Origin: Hamiltosporidium magnivora
Lineage: Eukaryota > Microsporidia > Dubosqiidae
DNA length: 16,130 bases
Assembly (NCBI GenBank): GCA_004325065.1
Contig: PITI01000241.1
Location: 1 to 16,130 of the forward strand
Direction: 5' to 3'
Position numbers and translations under genes: made by a program. This document shows positions 1-8,897 of this stretch, piece by piece. The notes under the pieces are model-generated. The model ran no database searches. It was not told where the DNA came from and saw nothing but the letters and a program-made list of their open reading frames with translations. Position 1 is the stretch's first letter, and the number at the start of each line of letters is the position of its first letter.

Positions 1-34
1 CTGGTGCTGGTGCTGGTGCTGGTGCTGGTGCTGG
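1..34. repeat. CTGGTG hexanucleotide tandem repeat
   Basis: The window opens with five CTGGTG units plus CTGG. On the minus strand these are in frame with the gene ending here and encode alternating Pro and Ala. The array probably continues outside the window. Such hexamer arrays change length by slippage without breaking the frame. Confidence 0.95.
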
Positions 35-1015
35 CTCGGGTTTATCTTCGGGTTTATCCTCCTCAGGATCCCACATATCTTTTTTCTTTACAGGGAAAAC
101 TTTTATATAACGATCGGGTGTTATTTTACCATCATTTTCTCTTCCTCCAGGGATATACAAAACATATGTAAATTTCATCTTTGCCAGATCAGATTTTTCC
201 TTTTTAATACAAGATTCTATCTTATTTTCGAAAACTTCAATCATTGATTTTATGACATTATAATATAACTCTTGATTATTATTAGAATTCTTTAGAATTT
301 TTTCACATTCACACTTTTGTTTTTTGGAACTTTTCTCTTTGGGTTTGCATTGTTTCGGTTTATGAGTTTTTTTAATCGCAGAGGATAAATCTCGAAGAAA
401 ACGCCCGAAGTATTTTCTATAATCACTGTCTTGCATTAATCCATTTATTAAACCAACTGGATCTTTATCGAACATTTGTTGAATAGTCATGCTTGAAGTA
501 AAATTTATTGCCGGGCTTTTTTTAGTGTGTTGAGCGAGATCATTAATATATGTATAAAACCTTCTTAGGAACCATCTACACGCTTTCACATCTAAAATAT
601 TTTTCCTAAGATTTATAAGAATGTCGACCAAGAAATCAAAATCTCTTTCTATATATCCTGTTCCGGTTTTATTTCCACAAACAGATACATGGTTTGGAAT
701 ATTATTATCACAAACATACATAAAATCGAAGATAGTGAACAATGAAGAGGATTTGTTTTGGACATAAAAGGCTTCTAAGAAATCTTTAGCCTCATCAAAT
801 TTATTTTTTTTATCTTTTGGAGAATGATTTTTATTTCTCTTAAATGCCCTATGTCTATAACTCAAATTTACATGTTTATCCCCTGCAAGTAGATAGCCCT
901 CTTTCCTTGGTTCAGATATGTTACTACTATATGATGAACAATCATTTGAATATTGGCATTTTACGACAGCAACTTGCTTCACCAGGTATCCGATATAAAA
1001 AATAAAGCTTTTCAT
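1..1015 (-). CDS. Secreted orphan protein with Pro-Ala repeat tail (3' truncated by window)
   Basis: An uninterrupted frame of 338 codons runs from the ATG at 1015-1013 to the window edge, so the C-terminus is missing. I do not recognise the family. Residues 1 to about 20 (MKSFIFYIGYLVKQVAVVKC) form a hydrophobic N-terminus that could be a signal peptide. A Cys/Asn/Ser-containing segment follows, then a mostly helical-looking middle with aromatic and basic residues (about 85-215). A Lys/Cys-rich stretch (about 218-240, including C223 and a CEC motif) and a second folded-looking part (about 245-315) come next. From residue 319 the protein turns into EDKPEDKPEP and then alternating Ala-Pro to the edge. 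The architecture suggests export to the spore surface, polar tube or host cell, but that is inference. Its upstream region resembles that of the secreted gene at 3480. Confidence 0.8.
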   Translation of the reverse strand, partial: MKSFIFYIGYLVKQVAVVKCQYSNDCSSYSSNISEPRKEGYLLAGDKHVNLSYRHRAFKRNKNHSPKDKKNKFDEAKDFLEAFYVQNKSSSLFTIFDFMYVCDNNIPNHVSVCGNKTGTGYIERDFDFLVDILINLRKNILDVKACRWFLRRFYTYINDLAQHTKKSPAINFTSSMTIQQMFDKDPVGLINGLMQDSDYRKYFGRFLRDLSSAIKKTHKPKQCKPKEKSSKKQKCECEKILKNSNNNQELYYNVIKSMIEVFENKIESCIKKEKSDLAKMKFTYVLYIPGGRENDGKITPDRYIKVFPVKKKDMWDPEEDKPEDKPEPAPAPAPAPAP

Positions 1016-1050
1016 AAAAGCTAGAATGCATGTGTTTAAATACTTTTAAA

Positions 1051-1063
1051 TTGATAAATTAAA
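1051..1063 (-). promoter_or_regulatory. Upstream motif shared with the gene at 3480
   Basis: The 13-mer TTGATAAATTAAA (sense strand TTTAATTTATCAA) lies 36-48 bases upstream of the ATG at 1015. The identical 13-mer lies at exactly the same distance from the ATG at 3480. The same distance twice suggests a promoter element or a duplicated 5' flank. Confidence 0.4.
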
Positions 1064-1088
1064 TGCTTTGAATTTATATTTACTTTAT

Positions 1089-1111
1089 ATTATATTAATC
1101 TATCAAATATA
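1089..1111 (+). repeat. 23-bp element, inverted copy at 3571-3593
   Basis: The sequence starting ATTATATTAATCTATC is matched exactly over 23 bases, in reverse complement, at 3571-3593. Both copies lie 74-113 bases upstream of a secreted-protein gene. Low complexity makes chance matches more likely than usual, but 23 exact bases is long even for this composition. Confidence 0.55.
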
Positions 1112-2337
1112 AAATATATTAAATATGTATTAATTAGATCCTTACAAATAATAAATCTATAAAAATAAAATTTAAAAAATATTTTTTTAATTAAAATTTA
1201 ATCTATCATTTAATCTGTTTGTAAACAAATATCTCAAAAATTACATTAAAAATTAAGATATTTATTACATTGTATATTTTGATCGGAACTGAATTAAATA
1301 TACTTATTGTAAACATTAAATGTGTTTTTATTAATAATAAAATATAATGCATTTGATTTGGTTTATAAATTGTTTGTAAAACATATTTCTATCCTTTTTT
1401 ATCTTTAAACAGATAAAAAAATTATTCTTCAATATAAAATATTCTGCTAATCTTAATAAATTTTACTTAATTTTTAGATATGATTAAGCAAAAAACAACA
1501 ATTATAAAAATCAAATGCCTTTAATTTTAAGATAATTTCAATAGATATTTCGATTTCACTCGTAAACAATATATTTTTTAAACTTAAATAAAAAAAAATT
1601 TATATCTTCGAAAGAAAAATATAAATTTTAATTTTTATTTGCCAAAGAGACGAAAACAAACATGTTTTAGAAAAAGATATTTAAAAAAATTTATTCTTAT
1701 TCTTGACAATTTTTCTTACTATAAATTCATTCTATATATATTGTTGGTTGCATAAAATTAGCAATTGTAAATCTGTATTATATATGAAAAAGACATTTTA
1801 TAAGGTTGATAGAATTTATTTTTTATATTAACTTTTCCGGCGTTCAGTCTCCATAATTTGTTTAAATACCTAAAAATTTATCCAAAAATTATTTATAGTT
1901 CGAAATAAAATCATTGCTTAATAATTACAATTTAAATGAACGATAAAACTATGGTTCTTGTAATTCAATAAATTTAAATTTTTTTACTGATATAACTTTA
2001 ATCATATAATCTTGATATATGCGAGACACATCGCAAATGTAATATACAACACTTTATTCTTAATTCTTTAAAAATATTTTGTATATACATTTTTGTAAGA
2101 AAATATGTTGGTAAACATTCTAAAAGATAAATTTATTCATTAAAAAAAATTTTAGTTGAACACTTTTACACAAGAATTTCCAAGAGTATTTTAAAATTGA
2201 AACTATAATAATTTCAATGTATCATTCATGAGAGTAAATTCCATTATATAAATCAAAATAAAAATTTAAGAAAATTATAAAAGACTAACTATTAAAATTG
2301 AAAAAAAAATAAATATTAATATACAGAATCAGATTTA
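1112..2337. other. AT-rich intergenic spacer
   Basis: No reading frame of note occurs on either strand across about 1.2 kb. The stretch is mostly A/T runs, with a few GTTTGTAAAC-type palindromic words (for example near 1218-1230) and no RNA gene that I can recognise. It contains the promoter side of the gene at 1015 and the 3' flank of the gene at 2338. Confidence 0.6.
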
Positions 2338-3480
2338 TTACAAACAGTCGAAGAAGGTAATTATTGCAGCCAAGAAAGGGGATTTAGATTCAAGTTTATG
2401 TTTAAGACTACCAAATTTCAATATCGAAAGATACAGTTTAAAGGTATTCTTGTTTGGTATAGTAAAGGCTATATCATAAAACATTTTAGAGATTAATAGT
2501 TTAGAATGGAATACCGAGACTGAACTTTTAGAAACCATTAGACTCCTAAACAAACGGTCAATTTCCGTGATCATCTTACTGTTTTCATCAATTTTTGCTA
2601 ATATTCTTAATGCTCTCAAGAAATATTTGAAGACAATGTAATCACATTTTGCTGATGTCTGAGCAAGTAATCTTGGTGATAAAACGAAATGGGGAACATA
2701 AAATTCACCTGTAAGTGAACCTAATTTTGAACATTTATATGAAGTCATAAAACTAAATGTTGAAAGGTCTGATGTAACAATGATTACTTTGCAATCTCTT
2801 GTATGATTTCGGTGTGAACGTTGAGATATACTTCCTTCAAATTTGGGAAACATGTCTGCTACAGTAGATACTTTAATACGTGAAATCCCTGTTCGTACAC
2901 TTGGAATTTTTCCTATGGTAAAGTCTAATATACCATTAACTTTAGCTTCATTATGAAGAGAAAAGGAATCCTCAAAGAACTTCTGACCAAAGTCGTTTTT
3001 CTCATACAAATTATTTAATAAGAAAAATGCATCTATATAATACTTTTTCTTAAGTAAATTGATATATTTATCAACTAAATTATTTGGTAAGAACTGAGAA
3101 ATCATTTCAAAATAGAAATTAATAGAATTTGCCAATGCTATATTTCGCGCTTCTTCCCCTTTATTTTTAAAATTCTTAGTCTCAATTAACTTTTTTAAAG
3201 TACCATACGCTTTCTTCCCCAACGCTCTACTAAAAGAAGTTATTCCTGATCTATTTTTATGTTCCTTTGAATCACAGTCTTCCGAATTTTCATCTGTAAT
3301 ACCTGAAATATCTGAAGAATCTAAATGTGAATTCGATATGCTTGAATCCGATGCACAAGAAACACTTGAAGAGTCACATCCAAAAAAATCGATTCTATCT
3401 CTTTTATGATGTGCTCTTGATCTAGCTTTGTAAACATCTAATAATAGAAATATAGATCCTATGAAATTGACAACTATCAT
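2338..3480 (-). CDS. Secreted orphan protein with Ser/Asp-rich linker
   Basis: The complete frame is 380 aa with ATG at 3480-3478. I do not recognise a family. Residues 1 to about 20 (MIVVNFIGSIFLLLDVYKAR) are a short hydrophobic segment followed by basic residues, fitting a signal peptide or signal anchor. Residues about 31-75 are Ser/Asp/Glu-rich low complexity (CDSSSVSCASDSS and similar). From about 80 to the end the protein looks globular and largely helical, with scattered Cys and no recognised motif. Base composition here is less extreme than in the flanks, which supports coding. The nearest gene is the other secreted orphan at 1-1015, in the same orientation 1.3 kb away. The two share upstream motifs but no convincing protein similarity that I could see. 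A role at the parasite surface or in the host is inference. Confidence 0.8.
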   Translation of the reverse strand: MIVVNFIGSIFLLLDVYKARSRAHHKRDRIDFFGCDSSSVSCASDSSISNSHLDSSDISGITDENSEDCDSKEHKNRSGITSFSRALGKKAYGTLKKLIETKNFKNKGEEARNIALANSINFYFEMISQFLPNNLVDKYINLLKKKYYIDAFFLLNNLYEKNDFGQKFFEDSFSLHNEAKVNGILDFTIGKIPSVRTGISRIKVSTVADMFPKFEGSISQRSHRNHTRDCKVIIVTSDLSTFSFMTSYKCSKLGSLTGEFYVPHFVLSPRLLAQTSAKCDYIVFKYFLRALRILAKIDENSKMITEIDRLFRSLMVSKSSVSVFHSKLLISKMFYDIAFTIPNKNTFKLYLSILKFGSLKHKLESKSPFLAAIITFFDCL

Positions 3481-3515
3481 AATTGCTCATTTTTACTTTC
3501 TTATATATTTTTTAT

Positions 3516-3528
3516 TTGATAAATTAAA
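3516..3528 (-). promoter_or_regulatory. Upstream motif shared with the gene at 1015
   Basis: The 13-mer TTGATAAATTAAA lies 36-48 bases upstream of the ATG at 3480. Both sequence and spacing are identical to the copy at 1051-1063. Confidence 0.4.
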
Positions 3529-3570
3529 CAAATAAATATCATTTTTTAAATAATATTTTTTTAATTTAAA

Positions 3571-3593
3571 TATATTTGATAGATTAATATAAT
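3571..3593 (-). repeat. 23-bp element, inverted copy of 1089-1111
   Basis: This is the exact reverse complement of 1089-1111. It lies 91-113 bases upstream of the secreted-protein gene that starts at 3480. Confidence 0.55.
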
Positions 3594-4624
3594 TTAAATA
3601 TCCTTAAAATATAAAATTTTAATTAATAAAAAGATAAATTGCACAAGAAAATATAAACAAAAGACTTAATTTACAAATAAGTTTAATCTTAAATATAATT
3701 GACACTTAAATTTTATTTTAATTTAATTAAATTATACATCAAAACTTTTATTAAGAATACATTTAAAAATGATATTTTATTTATTAATTTCCCAAATTTA
3801 GTATATATTTAAATTTTTTTAAAAGTTGTGTAGAGATATAATTTGATCAATATTTACAATATGATTTTTCTAAGATATTTCTACAATTAAAACTAAAAGA
3901 ATAGAATTTATATTAGAAAATTTTGAAAAATATTAATCTTTCATTAAATTTACACGCTTGGAATTGGTGTGTATTTCCTAAAAAAACTTCTATGTAGAAA
4001 ATAATTTTTCAAAGATATTAAATTTTATTAATATTACTCAAAAATAAATGGTTTATTAATTTATTCTAAAATTACTCTATAAATATTATCTATACGTTTG
4101 TACTTAAACACAGGGAAAAGCTGTAAACTGTGATGGTTCTTGCGCTTCGAAATAAGAATGAGTTGTAAACAATAACATACATTAAGATCATTATTGAGAT
4201 TTTTATTACCCAAGCTTTTAAAAGTTATGTATTTCATTTCGTACGGAAAATAATTTAAATTCAAATGATTGTGTGATTGTTACATTTTTTCTTAAAATTT
4301 AATATATATTTTTTATAAATAAATTAGTTCAATTCGGGAAGACCTTCCAAAAATGATTTAAATTGCATGATTCAGACCAATTAAGCATTTATTTTCAGAT
4401 GTAAATTAATATTGGTTGCTTTAAATATTAAATGTATTTTTCTATTTATAAATGTAAAATAAATTGAATTTGTCTGGTTTAAAATTAATAATATTCATCT
4501 AAATTATAATATTCTTTCATATGTTTATATTTTTTACCAAAAATAATCCACAGTCTGCATGATTTCAACGATTTTCGCAGGTAAATAGCTCTTTTAAAGT
4601 GAATTTCATAAATATATTATATGA
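3594..4624. other. AT-rich spacer with one doubtful small ORF
   Basis: No convincing gene is present. A minus-strand frame at 4061-4237 (ATG at 4237, 58 aa, Lys/Leu/Ile-rich, no motif) is open but resembles nothing, and it lies next to a decayed retroelement. I treat it as probably non-coding. The rest is A/T-rich sequence without recognisable structure. Confidence 0.5.
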
Positions 4625-4956
4625 GCAAAGAGAGTAAAATATGATTCTCTCATTGAACTAGGAAGTAATTACCAAGATTCACTTAAAATAGTTGAAACTA
4701 AAAACTAAGGAATTTTACCCTTGATGAACTAGTTAGGTTTTGTTTATAAGTTTATTCTTGTGATAATTCCTTTTGTGATAACCTGGGTCGATATTGTGAC
4801 AAAATTACATAAGAAAAACCTCAAAGGACTACAAATACCTATGATAACGAGACATATATACAATCAATAGTACTCAAAAAGACAGTTTAAACAATTCTTT
4901 CAATTGAAGAAGAGGATATGGAGCAGAACAAAATACTGCAAAGAGTAGAGAAATAG
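4625..4956 (+). pseudogene. Decayed C-terminus of an R2-like non-LTR retrotransposon protein (copy 1)
   Basis: The frame from 4625 reads through QDSLKIVET, LGFVYKF and VIIPFVITWVDIVTKLHKK with stops at 4706, 4730 and 4868. The frame then shifts, and from 4858 the second frame gives IQSIVLKKTV, a stop, and further Glu/Lys-rich codons to a stop at 4954. A pattern of I-P-hydrophobic-T-W, then H-K/R-K, then (E)AYIQSIVLKKT is what I recall for the C-terminal tail of R2-like retroelement proteins in microsporidia; this is family knowledge from memory. The decisive internal evidence is the second, independently decayed copy at 7297-7533. It carries QESLKIPET, LGLIYKF and EAYIESIIFK in the same order. 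Reverse transcriptase and endonuclease parts are not visible here. Confidence 0.55.
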
Positions 4957-5750
4957 CCTCAATGTGTGATATTAAAAGGAATAAATTGTTTTAAATCGAG
5001 ACATTAATAAAGAAAATTATATGGGAAAATAAAAAATGTGAATAATATGTCATTGGCTGATGAATTGAATAAATAATTAATAGATCGTGTTTTAAATATT
5101 TCCTCTATCTAAAAATTTGATGCAGGCAGATATGTAAAATTAAATTAAGGTTCTTATATACTTTTCTTTTTTGAAAGTTTTGGTTTAAATTTACTCGTAT
5201 AGAACGTCTTCTTTAAACAAAAATATATCAATAATCTTAAATTTGTAAAAATTATTCTGCCTTAATTAAAGGCTGTTTATTTTATTTTAAACGTTTACGG
5301 TGGTTTATGGCAACAAAAGAAATTAATAGCTTATTAAAAAATTTTGGATTCTTGAATATCCGTGTAATAAACTGTATTATATTCAATATTTGATTTTATT
5401 TCTAATTAAAATTCAAATTTTGACAAATTTAATTGTTAATCACCGTCTCATTCTATTCGAAGCCGTTTTTAAAAAACAAGACATTTTAATGAGAATTACT
5501 TGAAGTCAAATTTATTTTCATTTTTTTCTTCATTTATTTAATCTGTTAAAATAGGCAATATTTAAACAATTTTATCTTTGAAAGATTATCAGTCTTAAAC
5601 ATAAATAAATATTATTATTATAATTTATGCAATTTAATTTAGATAAGGAAGGTATTGATATTATAAGAGAAATATATTTGAACTAATCTAATTTTTAAAT
5701 TTAATTCAAATAATTTATGAAAAAATTTATAATTTGATTAAAATTTAGCT
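4957..5750. other. AT-rich spacer
   Basis: No supportable gene lies on either strand. A 28-codon frame from the ATG at 5307 (MATKEINSLLKNFGF...) is too short to call. The stretch is the downstream flank of both the retroelement remnant and the RGP1-like gene. Confidence 0.5.
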
Positions 5751-6770
5751 CTATTTACTATTTTTAAGAATTACCATTGGTATTTGTATTTTGAAACTAT
5801 CAAATTCGAACGATATAAAATGCGAAACAACAAAATCATAGCATTTTATATCAAATATATACTTATGGTCAATAGCACCTTTCCATTCACAATATAAACA
5901 ACTATCACTATAAATAGTATCATCTTCTATTTTCTCATGTATATTATTTCCAATAGAAGACAATATATTTCTATATATTTCAATCTTAGTTATTTTAATA
6001 TTTACAATGTAATTGATCTTGAATTTTATATAATCATCTTTAAAATGAAGTTTATTTATTTCAATTTCACAAATTTTGTTGTCATTTTTAGTTACAAAAA
6101 ACCTTTTTTTGTCTCTAGAAATATCGGGCTGTATTGTATACTGCTGTAACAATACCAGGTCGTTGTCAAATTTGTTCAAAGAATTTATATAATCATTTTT
6201 AATTGTTTCTATGAAATTTAATTGTTTAATTTTATCGATTATATCTTTAATATCTTTATCTTCATCAGCAAATTCCAAGTATCTTAAATTTTTTATTGCT
6301 TTTGCAATTGTTGATGGCCCTTTGCCCACAATTCTTATCATATTATGTGGTACAATCAATAGATTACTAAAAAAGAATTCCAAATTTATTATTTTTTGTG
6401 TGCTTACAGCAAAACAATTTCTAAAAATATATGAAATATTTGAAAAATCAAGAATTTCAATAGAAATTTCATAAGTTACAGAAAAACATGTAGTATATAT
6501 ACTAGGTGGTGAATTTTCTGGTAATATAAACTCAATATTATACGTTATGGGTAACTTAATAATATCGTTTACCAAAATAGGAAGTGGAATAGATTGTAAG
6601 AATATTGTTATATCTTCACCAACTGTGAATTTTCCTAATATTTGAAATTTTATAATTTGTAATTTTATAGATTCTTCACTGGAAAACTCCTTTTTATTTA
6701 ATTTTATTTCTGACGAGCTAATAAAACCTGCAATGTTGTTTTTTGATACACTAATTTCACATTGAATCAT
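5751..6770 (-). CDS. RGP1: RGP1-like arrestin-fold protein (Rab6/Ypt6 GEF subunit candidate)
   Basis: The complete frame is 339 aa with ATG at 6770-6768. RGP1 pairs with Ric1 to form the nucleotide exchange factor for Rab6/Ypt6 at the Golgi, acting in endosome-to-Golgi retrograde traffic. The protein fits two arrestin-type beta domains. The N-terminal one begins MIQCEISVSKN and contains LPENSPPS followed by V-x-YEISIEI (about residues 80-112). This matches the LP-x-E-G-PPS / V-x-Y-x-L-x-I segment of RGP1. The C-terminal domain (about 212-339) has the FFVTKNDNKICEIEINK start typical of the RGP1 second domain. It ends with YIFDIKCYDFVVS and a final FKIQIPMVIL strand, equivalent to W-x-LPIKVLP in the family. 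It is shorter than animal RGP1 (about 390 aa), as expected in microsporidia. Vps26 or another arrestin-like protein is the alternative. GGG lies 3-5 bases before the ATG in the sense strand. Confidence 0.6.
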   Translation of the reverse strand: MIQCEISVSKNNIAGFISSSEIKLNKKEFSSEESIKLQIIKFQILGKFTVGEDITIFLQSIPLPILVNDIIKLPITYNIEFILPENSPPSIYTTCFSVTYEISIEILDFSNISYIFRNCFAVSTQKIINLEFFFSNLLIVPHNMIRIVGKGPSTIAKAIKNLRYLEFADEDKDIKDIIDKIKQLNFIETIKNDYINSLNKFDNDLVLLQQYTIQPDISRDKKRFFVTKNDNKICEIEINKLHFKDDYIKFKINYIVNIKITKIEIYRNILSSIGNNIHEKIEDDTIYSDSCLYCEWKGAIDHKYIFDIKCYDFVVSHFISFEFDSFKIQIPMVILKNSK

Positions 6771-7296
6771 AACCCTTGAAATGAAAGAAAAAATTTTGTT
6801 TAAATTTATGAAATTGCCAATAAATTTGATGAAAATAAAAAAGTTTTTTTTATAAACAAAAAAATATTTTAAAAAGAATGTAAATCTTTAGAAAGCAAAA
6901 AAATTTTTGGTAGCAAAGAAATTGTGTCAAAAAGTTTATAAATTTAATGAAAAAAATACATTTTTTTTCTACCACAAAGAAATATATTGTTGGGTTTTAT
7001 TTATTATGTTTTTACACTTTTAAGCTTTATTTGCACCTAATATGGTTTTGGCTCAATTTGGTGCTATTTATTGAACCAGAGTCAAGGTCTTATCAATGAT
7101 AATTTGGAATTCAAATATCTGCATCTTAATCTTACCTGGCATAAAAAAAATCTTCTACTTTGAGTTTTCAAATGGTTATAGGAGTTTAATGACTCAATTG
7201 TTTAATATAGTCCGGTGATTTCTTCTTCTAGAACTCATCGGTATTTGCTTGACTCTGATTTACTTAGTCAATTATAAAAAACGATTTTGGCTTTCA
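6771..7296. other. AT-rich spacer upstream of the RGP1-like gene
   Basis: No gene is visible. Sense-strand GGG lies just before the RGP1-like ATG, and TTGAT at 6826-6830 lies 56-60 bases upstream of it. A 10-base inverted repeat, CAGAGTCAAG at 7079-7088 and CTTGACTCTG at 7249-7258, flanks a non-coding stretch. It may be residual retroelement 3' sequence. Confidence 0.45.
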
Positions 7297-7533
7297 TTTG
7301 AATATTATTGACTCAATATATGCCTCTATCTTACTATATTTGAAATTTTTGATTGAACTTTTATGATATTAGTCATAATACTACTTCTGTTGTAACATAT
7401 GAAATATTTTTACATTAAATTTATAAATAAGACCCAAATCATTTGCTAAGAGGACATCAGTTCTAAGTTTTTCCGTTTCTGGTATTTTAAGTGACTCCTG
7501 GGTAGTGATTCGCCTGTAAAAGAAACTAATCAT
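7297..7533 (-). pseudogene. Decayed C-terminus of an R2-like non-LTR retrotransposon protein (copy 2)
   Basis: Reading from 7533 downwards, the minus strand gives QESLKIPETEKLRTDVLLAN and then DLGLIYKF before the frame breaks. Further on, at 7329-7297, it gives IEAYIESIIFK and a stop. Order, spacing and residues parallel copy 1 at 4625-4956 (QDSLKIVET, LGFVYKF, IQSIVLKK), so both descend from one coding element. The conserved PFVITW region has been lost between the two blocks. The upstream side stops about 70 bases short of the dispersed repeat at 7603. Confidence 0.55.
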
Positions 7534-7602
7534 GTTTTTCGGGCGTGTACACAAATATATCCGTCTATATTTATAACTTTGATGTTGTATTTTATCGAGA
7601 GA

Positions 7603-7842
7603 TCTTCCACCATGCCGGGAGCAGAATTGGCTTGGAGTATTCTTTGCTTGTCGTAAGAGGCGACTAAAAAAGACTGATCCTCTATGTTTGGGTTGAGCTT
7701 AGGGCCAACAACCCACCTTTCAAAACTACCTTTTTACGAAACCCATAAGTAAACAAATCCACTGAAAAAAACCGGTGGGCGGTATTACTAAGGGTGGCCA
7801 AGGCTCGCACAAGACTGTAGTGCCAAAGATTAATGAATGAAT
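7603..7842 (+). mobile_element. Short dispersed repeat, copy A (LINE-tailed non-autonomous element)
   Basis: This ~240-bp block is much richer in G/C than its surroundings and is clearly homologous to 9617-9858. Both contain CCACCATGC, GCAGAATTGGCTT, GCTTGTCGTAAGAGGCGA, AGGGC(C/T)AACAACCC and AAGTAAAC in the same order. The last part of copy A reads in frame NRWAVLLRVAKARTRL and stop (TAG at 7818-7820). This is the type of sequence that ends LINE ORF2 proteins, and it parallels VAAANILQGL-stop of the LINE remnant at 10594. After the stop the element ends with CTGTAGTGCC and an ATGAATGA-type short tandem tail. This fits a SINE-like or internally deleted LINE derivative. I see no clear target-site duplication. 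Confidence 0.75.
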
Positions 7843-8164
7843 TTTTTCAGAGGTATATTTTTATATCCCCATGCTCATTTTAAAATAAGACTTGGATATA
7901 AAAGTTCTTAATTCGTTCTGGAGGCTTAAATTTATATTTCTGAAGTAGAAGTGTATTTAGAGAACTAAAAGTCTCAATATGGTGCCTAATTTACTCATTT
8001 TCAAGCCTTTTTTGCAGGCATATTTTTAATTAATCAAAGACTTTTAAGATTTTCTACAATTTAAAATATTTTTTTTGCACTTTAAACATAAAAATCACAA
8101 TCATATTTATTATTTAAATAGAGGGTTAATTAAAACTATTAATTAAATTAAACCTTGAAAATAT
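7843..8164. other. AT-rich spacer
   Basis: No gene or RNA is recognised between repeat copy A and the 3' end of the membrane protein gene. Confidence 0.5.
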
Positions 8165-8815
8165 TTAGAGGTTTATTGATTCATTGTTCAAATAAAACAT
8201 GTATTGTTTTACCAAATCATTCATTTGCCACAGTAAATACGGTATAAAATATAAAAAAATAAACATAAGAGTGTCATATGGATTAAATATCAGGTTACAA
8301 AGTACAATCATAACAAAAAATTGTACAGATTGAAATACGACCTGAGGGAAAAAAACTGCAAACTTATAAAAAAACATACTATGGACTACTTTGGATATAA
8401 TAAAGTACAAATTTAAAACAATAAGATACAATATATCGTTTCTGGTTTTCTTTCTGATTATTTTTGCTGTTAAAAAAGATGAAAGAGGAAAAGTTAACGA
8501 AACAATGTATCTGAAAATATAGCTATAGACATCACTATGAAAGAATAATGACGGAAATTCTATAAATGTGTTGATATAAAAGGTAATAACAAAGGACACA
8601 TGTACAATCAAATACATAAATGACTTTCTAATATTGTATTGAAAGAAGCCGAAATTTTTTCTTAGTAAATATGCATTTATATAATTGATACATATCAGCT
8701 GAACATACAAGATATACATTATGTTGAATCTCAATTTAAAACCTATAACAAAAAGTCCAGTTATAAATGAATAAACGAATGTAAAAATAAAATCGCTCAA
8801 TCGTAAATATTTCAT
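8165..8815 (-). CDS. Polytopic membrane protein of unknown family
   Basis: The open frame extends to a TTG at 8830, but the first ATG is at 8815-8813, giving 216 aa (MKYLRLSDF...). It is extremely rich in Phe, Ile, Leu, Tyr and Val, with about six or seven membrane spans, roughly at residues 9-28, 31-51, 64-84, 96-119, 128-155, 160-180 and 184-202. Basic loops separate them (for example RKNFGFF and IIRKKTRND), and the C-terminus is short and polar. I recognise no transporter or enzyme motif. The gene lies between two same-orientation copies of a dispersed repeat, with retroelement remnants on both sides. It could be a member of a lineage-specific multi-pass family. The intact frame in such AT-rich sequence argues for a real gene. 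Confidence 0.7.
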   Translation of the reverse strand: MKYLRLSDFIFTFVYSFITGLFVIGFKLRFNIMYILYVQLICINYINAYLLRKNFGFFQYNIRKSFMYLIVHVSFVITFYINTFIEFPSLFFHSDVYSYIFRYIVSLTFPLSSFLTAKIIRKKTRNDILYLIVLNLYFIISKVVHSMFFYKFAVFFPQVVFQSVQFFVMIVLCNLIFNPYDTLMFIFLYFIPYLLWQMNDLVKQYMFYLNNESINL

Positions 8816-8861
8816 ATTTTCTATAACCAAATGTAAATGAAATATATAATAACTATTTGCT

Positions 8862-8897
8862 AAATTAATTAAATTGATTAAATTAATTAAATTAATG
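8862..8897. repeat. Tandem 9-mer AAATTAATT x4
   Basis: Four consecutive 9-base units, AAATTAATT, AAATTGATT, AAATTAATT and AAATTAATG, lie 47-82 bases upstream of the ATG at 8815. The second unit supplies a TTGAT word comparable in position to those before other genes here. Confidence 0.8.

Noticed and set aside
4061..4264. Minus-strand 67-aa open frame
   Set aside because: It starts at TTG (the first ATG leaves 58 aa), has no signal, motif or composition contrast, and lies in decayed sequence. Probably chance.
5307..5393. 28-codon plus-strand frame MATKEINSLLKNFGF
   Set aside because: Too short, with no signal peptide and no motif; such frames are expected by chance.
5937..6474. Two plus-strand frames (70 and 87 aa)
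   Set aside because: Both are opposite the RGP1-like gene, which has coherent arrestin-type motifs; these are shadow frames.
7690..7720. GGGTTG...CAACCC hairpin in repeat copy A as a riboswitch or tRNA-like fold
   Set aside because: The stem is six base pairs and only loosely kept in copy B; it is better explained as part of the dispersed repeat.
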